A stretch of 64,000 nucleotides of DNA. It comes from Lysinibacillus sp. KCTC 33748. Its GTDB lineage: Bacteria > Bacillota > Bacilli > Bacillales_A > Planococcaceae. The notes under the pieces were generated by a model, which ran no database searches, was not told the origin of the DNA, and was given only the letters and a program-made list of their open reading frames with translations. The DNA is taken from contig NZ_MWSJ01000015.1 of NCBI RefSeq assembly GCF_002237755.1, positions 1-64,000 of the forward strand. The letters are read 5' to 3'. The position numbers were made by a program, and so were the translations under genes. Every line of letters begins with the position of its first letter. The first letter of the stretch is position 1. Shown piece after piece: positions 44,242-52,799 of the stretch.

Positions 44242-44738
44242 ATGGTTAAACAATTGATTGTTGGCGACGCAATGCATGAATTGGCTACTACACGTCGCAT
44301 TCTGGAACGCTTATCCGAGGAACATATGCCATGGAGACCACATGAGAAATCGATGACGCTTGGCGAGCTGGCCACACACCTGATCAACCTGCTGAACTGG
44401 TAAATCGCAATTCTTCAGTACCCAGAGTTTGATCTTTCGACCGTGCCACTGCGACGGAAGCCTTTGGAAAAACAATCTGACGTTCTCGATGAGTTTGACG
44501 CAAACATCGGTAAATTGAAAAATTTTCTGACCGAATGTGACGAGAAAACGCTCGGTGAGGAATGGACGCTGCGCCATGGTGACCAAATCATCCGCCGCGA
44601 GCCCGAGCAACTGCGTTCCGCACTTTCGGATTAAACCACATGGTCCACCACCGGGCACAGCTCGGGGTATACTTGCGCCTACTTGATATTTCGGTGCCGG
44701 GCATCTACGGTCCCTCGGCCGATGAGGAAGCCCAATGA
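44242..44738 (+). pseudogene. DinB-family protein, pseudogene of high GC content
   Basis: The frame from ATG 44242 (GGAGGAGAGG upstream) gives a DinB/YfiT four-helix protein (ATTRRILERLSEEHMPWRPHEKS then LGELATHL). TAA at 44401 replaces a Gln codon after LINLLNW. The frame then continues as VPLRRKPLEKQSDVLDEFD to a second stop at 44632, while the conserved C-terminus (LNHMVHHRAQLGVYLRLLD) lies in another frame to 44738. It therefore has one nonsense mutation and one frameshift. GC is clearly above 50 percent against about one third around it, which indicates transfer from a higher-GC host. Confidence 0.88.
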
Positions 44739-45110
44739 ACTAAGTTTTTCTGCAAAATGTATGACAATAAGTGCAGCTACTAATAAATGGCTGTTCTTCA
44801 ACGACAACATTAACAACTACTGATAACTGAAACAGCATAATGCTAGGAGTATATTAAAAAAACGAATTTCGATGATGGAAATCGTTTTTTTTTACTTTAA
44901 AAAGGAATAATGCAATTTTGTTAGAGTCTAAAACATGGTACTTAGAACGGCCATATTTTTCGCTAAGTTGTAACTAGTATTATGATTTTAACTTTTATAA
45001 TCAAAGTTTAGATAATATTAATTAGCGTAAATTATACATTAAAGTGTAATAATGGTATTGTATAAAGAGATAGACTTTTCACTCAATTCAAAAAAGGAGG
45101 AGTTTTCATT
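44739..45110. other. Intergenic region before the S9 peptidase gene
   Basis: About 370 bp with one terminator hairpin and no supported ORF. AACTGCTT-type -35/-10 pairs cannot be fixed; TTGTATAAAG near 45059 is the nearest promoter-like sequence. Confidence 0.35.
44861..44893 (+). terminator. Terminator-like hairpin
   Basis: AAAACGA.ATTTC pairs with GAAAT.CGTTTT, then a run of T residues. Confidence 0.65.
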
Positions 45111-46910
45111 ATGATATCTTTTTCTAAACCAGATGTAGAACAGTTTTTACGAACATTTTCGATTGGGGATTTTGCGATTAGTCCAGATGAAAAACAACTA
45201 GTTTTCAGTACTAATTTAAGTGGTAAGTATAATTTATGGGCCATGAATTTACCAAATACGTTCCCGACACCGCTTACTTTTATTGACCAGAGCTGTCAAG
45301 GACTCCTCTATGATAAACAAGGACGGTTCATCATTGCCGGTTTTGACCAGAATGGGGACGAAAATACGCAGTTTTATGGACTTCCGCTTCAAGGTGGGAC
45401 AATGAAGAAAATTATTTATGAAGAAGGAACCCGCAATGCTATGCCAATTTTATCAGAAGATGGGAACAAGCTATACTATACATCTTCGAAAGGAAATCCT
45501 ACGTATTTAAATGCATATGCCTATGACTTAGTGACCGGTGAGGAAGAAACAATTCTTGAGGGAAAAGATGCGCCCACTTTTTTAATCGATTTTAGCCCTA
45601 ATGAAGAGGCAGCCCTCTACTATAAACATTTTGCTAATACGTATACACTCCTATACGCCAAACGAGGAGAGGAACATATTCTCCTGACACCGCCAACAGA
45701 TCAGCAACATACTGTCAGTGACGCAGTTTTTGTATCCAATGAGCTCATCTATTTATTAACGAATTACAATGCTGATTTTACGTATTTGGCTTCGTATAAT
45801 TTAGAGACAAATGAGTTTGTAAAATTGAAAGATTTGGAGAATGAAAGCTTTACTTCGTTGAAATATAACAAAGAAAAGCAGTGCCTGTATGTAATTAGTG
45901 AAAAAGGTGTAGAAGATCGTTTATACATGCATGATTTGCTATCGAATAATTGGGAAGAACTAGATTCACCGTGCAGCGTCATCGAAAAGCTTATCGTCAC
46001 AAAATCCGGAAGTTTGTATTTATTAGGAAGAGGGGCTACGAAGCCGCATAATATTTATCAATTTAAGGAAAATGGGTGGGCATCTTTAACGGGATACACA
46101 GTTCCAGGTGTAGATCAAAGCGAATTAGTTGAGCCGGATGTGATTACTTATGCTTCCTTTGACGGACTTGAAATAGAGTCCTTATTTTTCAAAGCTAAAA
46201 AGGAAAATGATAATGGTGAAATCATCTTTTGGCCGCATGGTGGTCCGCAAGCTGCAGAGCGTAAATTTTTTAGAGCTTCCTTCCAATTCTTTTTAAATCA
46301 TGGGTATAGCATCTTTGCTCCGAATTTCCGCGGTTCGACAGGCTATGGATTGGCTTTCACGAAAATGGTAGAAGGAGATTGGGGATACGGCCCACGCCTT
46401 GATAATGTAGCTGCTCTCGACTGGCTCATTGATAATAACTACGCTGAAAAAGGCAATATCTTATTGATGGGCGGAAGTTATGGAGGATACATGGCCTTAT
46501 TGCTTCACGGTAGACATTCTGAGTATTTCAAAGCCGTAGTGGATATATTTGGTCCATCTGATTTGTTCTCATTTATCAACTCGGTTCCTGAAGACTGGAA
46601 GCCAATTATGGATCAATGGGTAGGAAATCCTGAAAGAGACAAGCAAAAACTCATTGAATACTCACCATTAACGTATCTAGAAACCATGGTCAAACCAATG
46701 CTCGTTATCCAAGGAGCGAATGACCCACGTGTTGTGAAAGAGGAATCTGATCAAATCGTACAAGCTTTAAAAGATAAAGGGCGTGATGTCGAGTACATGC
46801 TTCTTGAAGACGAAGGACATGGGTTCTCTAAAAAAGAAAATGAAATTGCTGTTTATCAAAAAATCCTCTCATTTTTTAATCAATTCGTTGAATCTAAAGT
46901 GAAAGCATAA
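45111..46910 (+). CDS. S9 family prolyl-oligopeptidase-type serine peptidase
   Basis: A 599-residue cytoplasmic protein: an N-terminal beta-propeller (repeats such as DFAISPDEKQLVFSTNLSG, PILSEDGNKLYYTSSKGNP) and a C-terminal alpha/beta hydrolase. The catalytic triad is Ser456 (GGSYGGYMA), Asp538 (GANDPRV) and His570 (DEGHGF). This is the acylaminoacyl-peptidase/dipeptidyl-peptidase group, which cleaves short or N-blocked peptides. It has an AAAAGGAGGAG site and its own terminator. Confidence 0.93.
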   Translation: MISFSKPDVEQFLRTFSIGDFAISPDEKQLVFSTNLSGKYNLWAMNLPNTFPTPLTFIDQSCQGLLYDKQGRFIIAGFDQNGDENTQFYGLPLQGGTMKKIIYEEGTRNAMPILSEDGNKLYYTSSKGNPTYLNAYAYDLVTGEEETILEGKDAPTFLIDFSPNEEAALYYKHFANTYTLLYAKRGEEHILLTPPTDQQHTVSDAVFVSNELIYLLTNYNADFTYLASYNLETNEFVKLKDLENESFTSLKYNKEKQCLYVISEKGVEDRLYMHDLLSNNWEELDSPCSVIEKLIVTKSGSLYLLGRGATKPHNIYQFKENGWASLTGYTVPGVDQSELVEPDVITYASFDGLEIESLFFKAKKENDNGEIIFWPHGGPQAAERKFFRASFQFFLNHGYSIFAPNFRGSTGYGLAFTKMVEGDWGYGPRLDNVAALDWLIDNNYAEKGNILLMGGSYGGYMALLLHGRHSEYFKAVVDIFGPSDLFSFINSVPEDWKPIMDQWVGNPERDKQKLIEYSPLTYLETMVKPMLVIQGANDPRVVKEESDQIVQALKDKGRDVEYMLLEDEGHGFSKKENEIAVYQKILSFFNQFVESKVKA

Positions 46911-46996
46911 CGATGTGTATCACTCCGACTGGGAAGAAAACTATTCTTTAAGTAATGAGTGTGTAAGTTGATGGAAATACTGTTTGAAATTAAATG

Positions 46997-47035
46997 AAAA
47001 GACTAGGTTCTACTATGATAGAACCTAGTCTTTTT
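46997..47035 (+). terminator. Terminator of the S9 peptidase gene
   Basis: AAAAGACTAGGTTCT pairs with AGAACCTAGTCTTTT around an eight-base loop. Confidence 0.9.
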
Positions 47036-47240
47036 CATAAACCAACCAACATCCCTTTTGTTACCACATAAACGCCCCACATGTTCTAGTGAGGGATCGA
47101 ATCACTTGAAGATATTTCAGCAAATCATATCAAGTTGTCTCGAATTCAGTACTGCAAAAATACAGGTAAGTGCTGATTTGTTTGCAAAAATTCCAGACAA
47201 ATACAATTAACGAACGTTTTCGTGTGTAATCATTACAAAC

Positions 47241-47312
47241 ATTCGTGTTTATATAATGAAAATGCCATTCTTTCATCGGCTGGATACTATATCAATCGAA
47301 TAAAACACGAAT
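47241..47312. repeat. Dispersed hairpin repeat, copy C
   Basis: ATTCGTGTTT (47241-47250) and AAACACGAAT (47303-47312) enclose AAATGCCATTC...CATCGGCTGGATAC. Downstream similarity to copy B runs to 47397, ending in GGGGGG ATA ATA AAA CAC TTT, a relic of the small membrane protein start. Confidence 0.7.
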
Positions 47313-47517
47313 TTTATCTTTTGAAAAGGTCACGAATGAAACCTTTTTATGACCTTACCATAACTTAAATGAAACGGGGGGATAATAAAACACTTTAGTT
47401 GAACAGCAATTAGGTTTATTAGGTTAATACAAAAAATTGAAATAATAATCGGTGATAAAGCGAAATAAGAGTTTTTACTATTTTTAACCAATCAAATATA
47501 TATTGAGGTGATTAGTG

Positions 47518-47784
47518 ATGACACTTAAATGGCTGTGGATATTGGTTATTGCGTTTAGCTTACTAGAATGGATTTCAATCCCATTCATAGGTGCATTTAC
47601 AGGAAAATTATATCAATTAGTTGAAGGTGTATTAATAATTACTTTTATTATTTACCCATTATTTTTCGTGACTTCTCTTTTACTATTACAAAGAGGAATT
47701 AAAAAAATTGGTGCAGTAATTTTGCTTATTCCACTAATCGTGTATGCACCCTTGCTAATAAATCTTCAAACATTGCTTAAATAA
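47518..47784 (+). CDS. Small three-TM membrane protein
   Basis: The 88-residue hydrophobic protein has three TM helices (about 5-22, 33-55, 63-80). GAGGTG lies seven bases before ATG 47518; GTG 47515 is the alternative. The segment WISIPFIGAFTGKLYQLVEG gives no family. It stands alone between decayed stretches. Confidence 0.65.
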   Translation: MTLKWLWILVIAFSLLEWISIPFIGAFTGKLYQLVEGVLIITFIIYPLFFVTSLLLLQRGIKKIGAVILLIPLIVYAPLLINLQTLLK

Positions 47785-47851
47785 TGTACTTATTGAGCTA
47801 GCTGAACAGTTTAGTGAGATAAATTCAAAATACATCGAATAAAAGGACGGG

Positions 47852-47986
47852 GTAAAATTTAAATTTCGATATTTTAGTTGTCTGTTTATGATGTTGGTCT
47901 TACTTTCTGCTTGTAATACTAGAATAGAACCAAAGGAACTTTTAGGAGGAGTATATACAATTGTATTGGACTCTATTATGGAATGA
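47852..47986 (+). pseudogene. Truncated lipoprotein gene
   Basis: The frame encodes a lipoprotein signal (FRYFSCLFMMLVLLSAC, lipobox LSAC) and RIEPKELLGGVYTIVLDSIME, then TGA at 47984; DEALSSN follows in frame. Its first codon after the ribosome site is GTA, not GTG. The LDSIMExDE segment recalls a common Bacillus-group lipoprotein family of about 200 residues, so both the start and most of the 3' end seem lost. Confidence 0.55.
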
Positions 47987-48036
47987 GATGAAGCTTTAAG
48001 TAGTAATTACTCTAAACCCATGACTTTACAGTATAT

Positions 48037-48086
48037 AAAAAGCTGACGTTTTGAATAAAGATTGATCAAAATGACAGCTTTCTTTA
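48037..48086 (+). terminator. Terminator-like hairpin
   Basis: AAAGCTG..GTTTTG pairs with CAAAAT..CAGCTTT, then CTTTATT. Confidence 0.6.
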
Positions 48087-48135
48087 TTAATAACTGTTTA
48101 TATTAATAATAATTCCAAATACATTGAAAAACAGT

Positions 48136-48171
48136 CCTTAACTGTCATATAAAAACAGTTAAGGTTTTTTT
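48136..48171 (+). terminator. Rho-independent terminator
   Basis: CCTTAACTGT and ACAGTTAAGG pair and are followed by seven T residues. It insulates the GntR promoter just downstream. Confidence 0.8.
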
Positions 48172-48182
48172 ATGAAAATTCT

Positions 48183-48210
48183 TTGATATATTGGTAATGT
48201 ATGTTATATT
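48183..48210 (+). promoter_or_regulatory. Promoter of the GntR-DUF1648 operon
   Basis: TTGATA (48183-48188) and TATATT (48205-48210) are 16 bp apart; the -10 is inside the operator's left arm. Confidence 0.65.
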
Positions 48211-48228
48211 ACAAATATAACATACATT
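48196..48228. promoter_or_regulatory. Palindromic operator of the GntR regulator
   Basis: AATGTATGTTATAT (48196-48209) and its exact complement (48215-48228) are spaced by five bases and cover the promoter, 25 bp before the regulator gene. Confidence 0.8.
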
Positions 48229-48252
48229 ATACAGAGAGGAGGGTGGATTGCT

Positions 48253-48642
48253 TTGATTTTTCATTTAGAGTTTGAGTCTAAAACACCAATTTATATACAG
48301 CTTATCCATTGTATTATTGCAGGTATTGCAAAGAAGGAGCTTGTTCCAGGTGAACGATTACCATCTGTTCGCTCATTGGCAGCAGATATAGGAATCAATT
48401 TACACACGGTGAACAAAGCGTATAAAGAGCTGGAACAAAAAGGATTTATTCTAAATCATCGTCAAAAAGGAGTTCTGGTTAATCCAGAAGGAGTTCCAAA
48501 GGCAGATGTATCTTTTCAGGAAGAAATGAAAGAAATATTACATCCCCTTATTGCAGAGGCCATTTGTCGAGATGTAAATAAAGAAGATTTTATGAAGCTT
48601 TGTGAAGAGATTTTTACTTCATATGTTCAGGGGGGAAGCTAA
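48253..48642 (+). CDS. YtrA-type GntR-family repressor
   Basis: The 129-residue protein has the GntR winged helix (PIYIQLIHCIIAGIAKKEL, LPSVRSLAADIGINLHTVNKAY) and only a short helical dimerisation tail, which marks the YtrA subfamily. YtrA proteins repress adjacent membrane-protein or ABC operons and respond to cell-wall stress. TTG 48253 follows AGGAGGG. It is three bases from the next gene and behind a perfect palindrome, so it is autoregulatory. Confidence 0.9.
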   Translation: MIFHLEFESKTPIYIQLIHCIIAGIAKKELVPGERLPSVRSLAADIGINLHTVNKAYKELEQKGFILNHRQKGVLVNPEGVPKADVSFQEEMKEILHPLIAEAICRDVNKEDFMKLCEEIFTSYVQGGS

Positions 48643-48645
48643 ACG

Positions 48646-49755
48646 ATGGATCATATCTTTTGGATTTCAATTATTTTATTCATACCTATTTTTATTATTT
48701 TGATTGGTATGCCGTATTGGACACGACGTACAGAGAGTTTTGGAGTTTCTATTCCGTCTGATGTCTATATGGATAAAAAACTAAAAAAAATGCGAAAACA
48801 ATATGCTTCAGTTATGACAGCTTTTAGTATTGTTATACTATTTATTTTTTATTTAATCGTAGGAAAGCATTCTCCAAACGATGGAGAGACAATGGGGATT
48901 GTTTTATCGATAACTATACTTGGTTTTATGATTATTTCATTTTTAATCTATTTAGTATTTCATAAGCAAATGAAACAACTGAAAGAAAAGGAGAAATGGA
49001 ATGAACAAAGACAACAGAAGATTGTACTACAAACAAATTTTTATCAGCAAAAATTAATTTATTCTAATTACTGGTTTTTAATTACTTTTGCTTTAGTAGC
49101 TGTCACGCTATTTATTACCTTTACGCAGTATGGAAAAATTCCTGAACGGATTCCAACGCAATATGATTTATTTGGTGGGGTTACCAATTGGACAGAAAAA
49201 TCATATCGATCTGTCTTAATCATGCCAATAACACAAATCTATATGATTGCATTATTCATGTTTATTAATTGGATGATTGGTAGATCAAAACAACAGCTGA
49301 ATGCTCAAAATCCAGATGGATCAATAGAACAAAACATTATTTTTCGTAGAAGGTGGTCGGTTTTCCTAATTGCTAGTGGAATCTTGCTTACAGTACTTTT
49401 TAGTGTAATCCAGCTATCATTTATTTATTCGATTTTAACAACTTATATGACTGTAATTTCATTAATGTTTCCAGCAATCATGATTATTGGTGTGATTGTA
49501 CTTGTCATTACAACTGGGCAGGGTGGAAGTCGTGTGAAAAATGTAAGAACGGCAGATGGTACAGTAATAAATCGTGATGACGATCACTATTGGAAGCTTG
49601 GTCAATTTTATTTTAATCGAAATGATCCCTCATTGTTCTTAGAAAAACGTTTTGGAGTTGGCTGGACAATAAATTTAGCAAAGCCGCTTGCTTGGTTAAT
49701 TTTAATCGGAATTTTTGTAATAGCTGCTGGCTTACCAATATTACTAAGTAAATAG
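48646..49755 (+). CDS. DUF1648/DUF5808 membrane protein
   Basis: A 369-residue protein with about eight TM helices. It contains the DUF1648 core (GKIPERIPTQYDLFGGVTNW) and a C-terminal DUF5808-like segment (YWKLGQFYFNRNDPSLFLEK). DUF1648 occurs in SdpI-type immunity proteins. Cotranscription with a YtrA-type repressor is the normal setting of this family, suggesting a response to envelope stress or antimicrobial peptides. Function not established. Confidence 0.85.
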   Translation: MDHIFWISIILFIPIFIILIGMPYWTRRTESFGVSIPSDVYMDKKLKKMRKQYASVMTAFSIVILFIFYLIVGKHSPNDGETMGIVLSITILGFMIISFLIYLVFHKQMKQLKEKEKWNEQRQQKIVLQTNFYQQKLIYSNYWFLITFALVAVTLFITFTQYGKIPERIPTQYDLFGGVTNWTEKSYRSVLIMPITQIYMIALFMFINWMIGRSKQQLNAQNPDGSIEQNIIFRRRWSVFLIASGILLTVLFSVIQLSFIYSILTTYMTVISLMFPAIMIIGVIVLVITTGQGGSRVKNVRTADGTVINRDDDHYWKLGQFYFNRNDPSLFLEKRFGVGWTINLAKPLAWLILIGIFVIAAGLPILLSK

Positions 49756-50084
49756 AGATTTCAGGACCATCTGAAATGTTAGCCTTACTCTCCTAAATTC
49801 CCATTTTCATCATAATAATAATTGCTCTTGTCATTGGACTTTTCACTCAATGGGACACGCTTTCAAAGATGCAGTAAATTCGTAAACGGTTAGACAAAGC
49901 TCTTTTTTGTTTTATCAGAAAAATTCACTCTTATAACAAAACTGGGTTGCTTTGTGTATAACAGATTTATTATGGATAGTAACCAATGCAGTTTGGAGGC
50001 GAGGTTCTGATCTAGATTGGCAATATACATATGAAAGAGCCCGACATATCCAATTTATGTTAATTTCAAAGAAGGAGAGATATA
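49756..50084. other. Intergenic region
   Basis: About 330 bp. A small hairpin (ATTTCAG/CTGAAAT, 49758-49777) may be a weak terminator. A frame crossing 49952-50152 encodes RRGSDLDWQYTYERARHIQF but overlaps the next gene and has no ribosome site. No gene is supported. Confidence 0.3.
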
Positions 50085-51932
50085 ATGAGGAAAATAATTT
50101 TAATGGTATTGGTAATGGTACTTTGCTCTGTATCAGCTGCTTCTGCAAATGAGGGAATGTTGACACCTTCAGGGATACCTTATGCTGAACTAAAGGATCG
50201 CGTGGATAAATATGCATCTAAATTCATTGGGACATCTACTGCTGGAGCGAATGTGTTAATTGTGAAAGACGGAGAAATTTTCATGAATACGTCTTATGGC
50301 TATGCAGATGTTGAAAATCAAATAAAAGTCACAACAGATACTGTTTTTGAATGGGGATCTGTTACGAAGCTTCTTGTGTGGACCAGTGTAATGCAGCTTG
50401 TAGAGCAGGGAAAGTTGGAATTAGATGAAGATATTCGCACGTATTTGCCGGACGGATTTTTGACAAAACTGCAATATGATACCCCTATTACGATGTTGAA
50501 TCTTATGCACCATAATGCTGGGTGGGAGGAGAAATCTACAGATTTATTCTATAAGTCAGCGGATGAAGTAAAGCCCTTAGAAGAAACGCTTCACATTATT
50601 GAGCCTTATCAAGTGCATGAGCCAGGAGATGTGGTCGCCTATTCGAACTATGGTGTGGCACTCGCAGGGTTTATTGTAGAACAGCTCGCGGATCAGCCAT
50701 TTTATGAATATGTTAATGAACATATTTTTTCTATTTTGGAGATGAAGGACACAACGATTCATCCTACACAGGAAGATAACCTAGATATAGCAACGAACAG
50801 AGAAGCAGTTTATGGATACAGTGTTAATAGCAACGATGAATTTAGTATTTCAAAAAATAAACGGGTATTTATTGGTTTGTATCCAGCTGGTAGCGCAATT
50901 GGTACGATTACGGATGCAGCGAAATTTATGGTGGCGCTCATGCCAGCAGATGGCGTGAAAAGTCCATTATTTCAAAACAATCGTACATTAGATGAAATGC
51001 TGACGACGAGTGATTTCTATGGTGATGGCTTTCCTCGAAATGCGCATGGTTTTTGGGAAGGGCTATATTCAGTAGATGTATTGGAACATGCAGGAAATAC
51101 AGATAGTTTTTCGAACAATTTCACTTTTTCAAAAGATGAGCATTTGGGTGTAATTGTCATGACCAATCAAAGGGGTGAAGTAGGGCTGAGTTATGGCTTA
51201 CCAAAATTCGTGTACGGCGAGTATTCTGCAGTAGATGGCAATCAAGTACTGCCAAATACGCAGGAGCTTGAAGGAAGTTACATTATGGCAAGACATCCCT
51301 ATAAAGGTTTTAACAAGTTGTACGGGGCGCTAAGTATTAGGGATATTGATGCGACAGATTCGAACATATTTAATGTTTTTGGGATGACATATGAACAAAT
51401 CGCTTCGTATCTTTATAAATCTACAGATGATCATAATATATATCTTCATATTACGTTGAACGATGGTGAAGTGGAAAAGATCTCAATGCCGACAATTGAT
51501 ATACTACCGGTCTCTCAAAGTACGAAAATCTTTAATATGTTCAGTATCGTGGCAGTAGCTTTCAGTGTCCTATACACTCTCATTGCTTTACTAATCGTGT
51601 TGATCCAAGCGATAAAGCATCGAAAAAAAGAAGTTCAATTTACAGTGATGAAGAAGTGGGAAACGCTATTACTCTTAGCGGGTATTGTACCTGTTATTAA
51701 TTTCATAATTATAACTTTCAGAACTTTTAATTATACTTCTTATACTGCGCTGAATATTCATTTCTTGGTGAACTATGCGTATATCGTCATCGTAGCAATT
51801 AGTCTAGTGTCCCTGCTAGTGCAGTGGAAGAAAACGACAACAACATGTGGTCAAAAAATCGGCTATGTACTTTCTTGTGTCTCTGCGCTACTACTGGTTG
51901 TCTTAATTTTTAGCTGGGAGCTTTATTATTAA
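50085..51932 (+). CDS. Membrane-anchored serine hydrolase (class C beta-lactamase/PBP-like)
   Basis: A 615-residue precursor with a Sec signal peptide (about 1-21) and a beta-lactamase-type domain carrying SVTK (Ser92), YSN (Tyr186) and HAG (His335). A linker domain and four C-terminal TM helices (from about residue 485) follow, so the enzyme domain is outside the membrane. The fold fits D-aminopeptidases, esterases and PBP4*-type proteins that act on peptidoglycan or peptides. AAGGAGAG precedes the ATG. It may be part of an envelope-defence group with the DUF1648 gene and the ABC pair. Confidence 0.9.
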   Translation: MRKIILMVLVMVLCSVSAASANEGMLTPSGIPYAELKDRVDKYASKFIGTSTAGANVLIVKDGEIFMNTSYGYADVENQIKVTTDTVFEWGSVTKLLVWTSVMQLVEQGKLELDEDIRTYLPDGFLTKLQYDTPITMLNLMHHNAGWEEKSTDLFYKSADEVKPLEETLHIIEPYQVHEPGDVVAYSNYGVALAGFIVEQLADQPFYEYVNEHIFSILEMKDTTIHPTQEDNLDIATNREAVYGYSVNSNDEFSISKNKRVFIGLYPAGSAIGTITDAAKFMVALMPADGVKSPLFQNNRTLDEMLTTSDFYGDGFPRNAHGFWEGLYSVDVLEHAGNTDSFSNNFTFSKDEHLGVIVMTNQRGEVGLSYGLPKFVYGEYSAVDGNQVLPNTQELEGSYIMARHPYKGFNKLYGALSIRDIDATDSNIFNVFGMTYEQIASYLYKSTDDHNIYLHITLNDGEVEKISMPTIDILPVSQSTKIFNMFSIVAVAFSVLYTLIALLIVLIQAIKHRKKEVQFTVMKKWETLLLLAGIVPVINFIIITFRTFNYTSYTALNIHFLVNYAYIVIVAISLVSLLVQWKKTTTTCGQKIGYVLSCVSALLLVVLIFSWELYY

Positions 51933-52055
51933 ATTGACTCTATTATATCCTTACTTTTGTAATTTTCGCTTCAAGTCAGTGAGTTCTAGGGGAGTAAGCA
52001 ATAAATAGGATTAGAAGAAACTAAAACACACATCATAAGATAAGGAGATGAAAGA

Positions 52056-52799
52056 ATGGGAATCCTAGATATTAAAAATTTTTCAAAAGTGTATAAAGGT
52101 CAAAAAAAAGCTGTCGATAACATTAGCTTATCTGTAGAAAATGGCGATGTTTTTGGATTTATAGGTCATAATGGAGCAGGGAAAAGTACAACAATCAAAT
52201 CAGTAGTAGGAATCCTAGATTTTGAGGAAGGCGACATCTACATTGATGGGCATTCTATTAAGAAAGAGCCTCTTAAATGCAAATCGACATTTTCTTATAT
52301 TCCTGATAGTCCCGAATTATATGAACATTTGACAGGAATCCAGTATTTAAATTTTGTAGCAGATATTTTCGGAGTTCCGGAAGATGTTCGAGTAAAGAGA
52401 ATAAAAGAACATTCTGGAATGTTTGGAATAACAGAAAGTCTTGGAAATCTAATATCCTCTTATTCTCACGGAATGAAGCAAAAGTTAGCAATAACTGGGG
52501 CTATTATTCATGAACCAAAGCTTTTGATTCTGGACGAGCCATTTGTAGGTCTTGATCCAAAAGCAGTAGTTGTTTTAAAAGAGATAATGAAGAAAATGAC
52601 TGCTAAAGGGAATGCAATATTTTTTTCTACACATGTCTTAGATGTTGCAGAAAGGCTTTGTAATAAGGTGGCTATGATCAATCATGGAAAGCTAGTTTAT
52701 AGTGGTACGATGGATGAAATCATACAAAATCAAACATTGGAAGAGTTCTTTATGAAGGAGTTAAAAGATGAGACATTTTCTAATTCTTCTAAAAGTTAG
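52056..52799 (+). CDS. ABC transporter ATP-binding protein (ABC-2 type exporter)
   Basis: The 247-residue ATPase has Walker A GHNGAGKST, the signature YSHGMKQKL (degenerate LSGGQ, common in this clade), Walker B LLILDEPFVGLDP and switch STHVL. It is paired with the permease whose gene overlaps by 32 bp. Family members include EcsA/YthP-like and bacteriocin-exporter ATPases. The ribosome site AAGGAG is strong. Confidence 0.93.
   Translation: MGILDIKNFSKVYKGQKKAVDNISLSVENGDVFGFIGHNGAGKSTTIKSVVGILDFEEGDIYIDGHSIKKEPLKCKSTFSYIPDSPELYEHLTGIQYLNFVADIFGVPEDVRVKRIKEHSGMFGITESLGNLISSYSHGMKQKLAITGAIIHEPKLLILDEPFVGLDPKAVVVLKEIMKKMTAKGNAIFFSTHVLDVAERLCNKVAMINHGKLVYSGTMDEIIQNQTLEEFFMKELKDETFSNSSKS

Noticed and set aside
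44311..44658. 115-codon minus-strand frame opposite the DinB pseudogene
   Set aside because: GC-rich antisense shadow of the DinB coding sequence, whose protein motifs are on the plus strand.
44020..48000. Intact transposase or prophage explaining the repeats
   Set aside because: No transposase, integrase or phage gene is found in the window; the repeats are non-coding.
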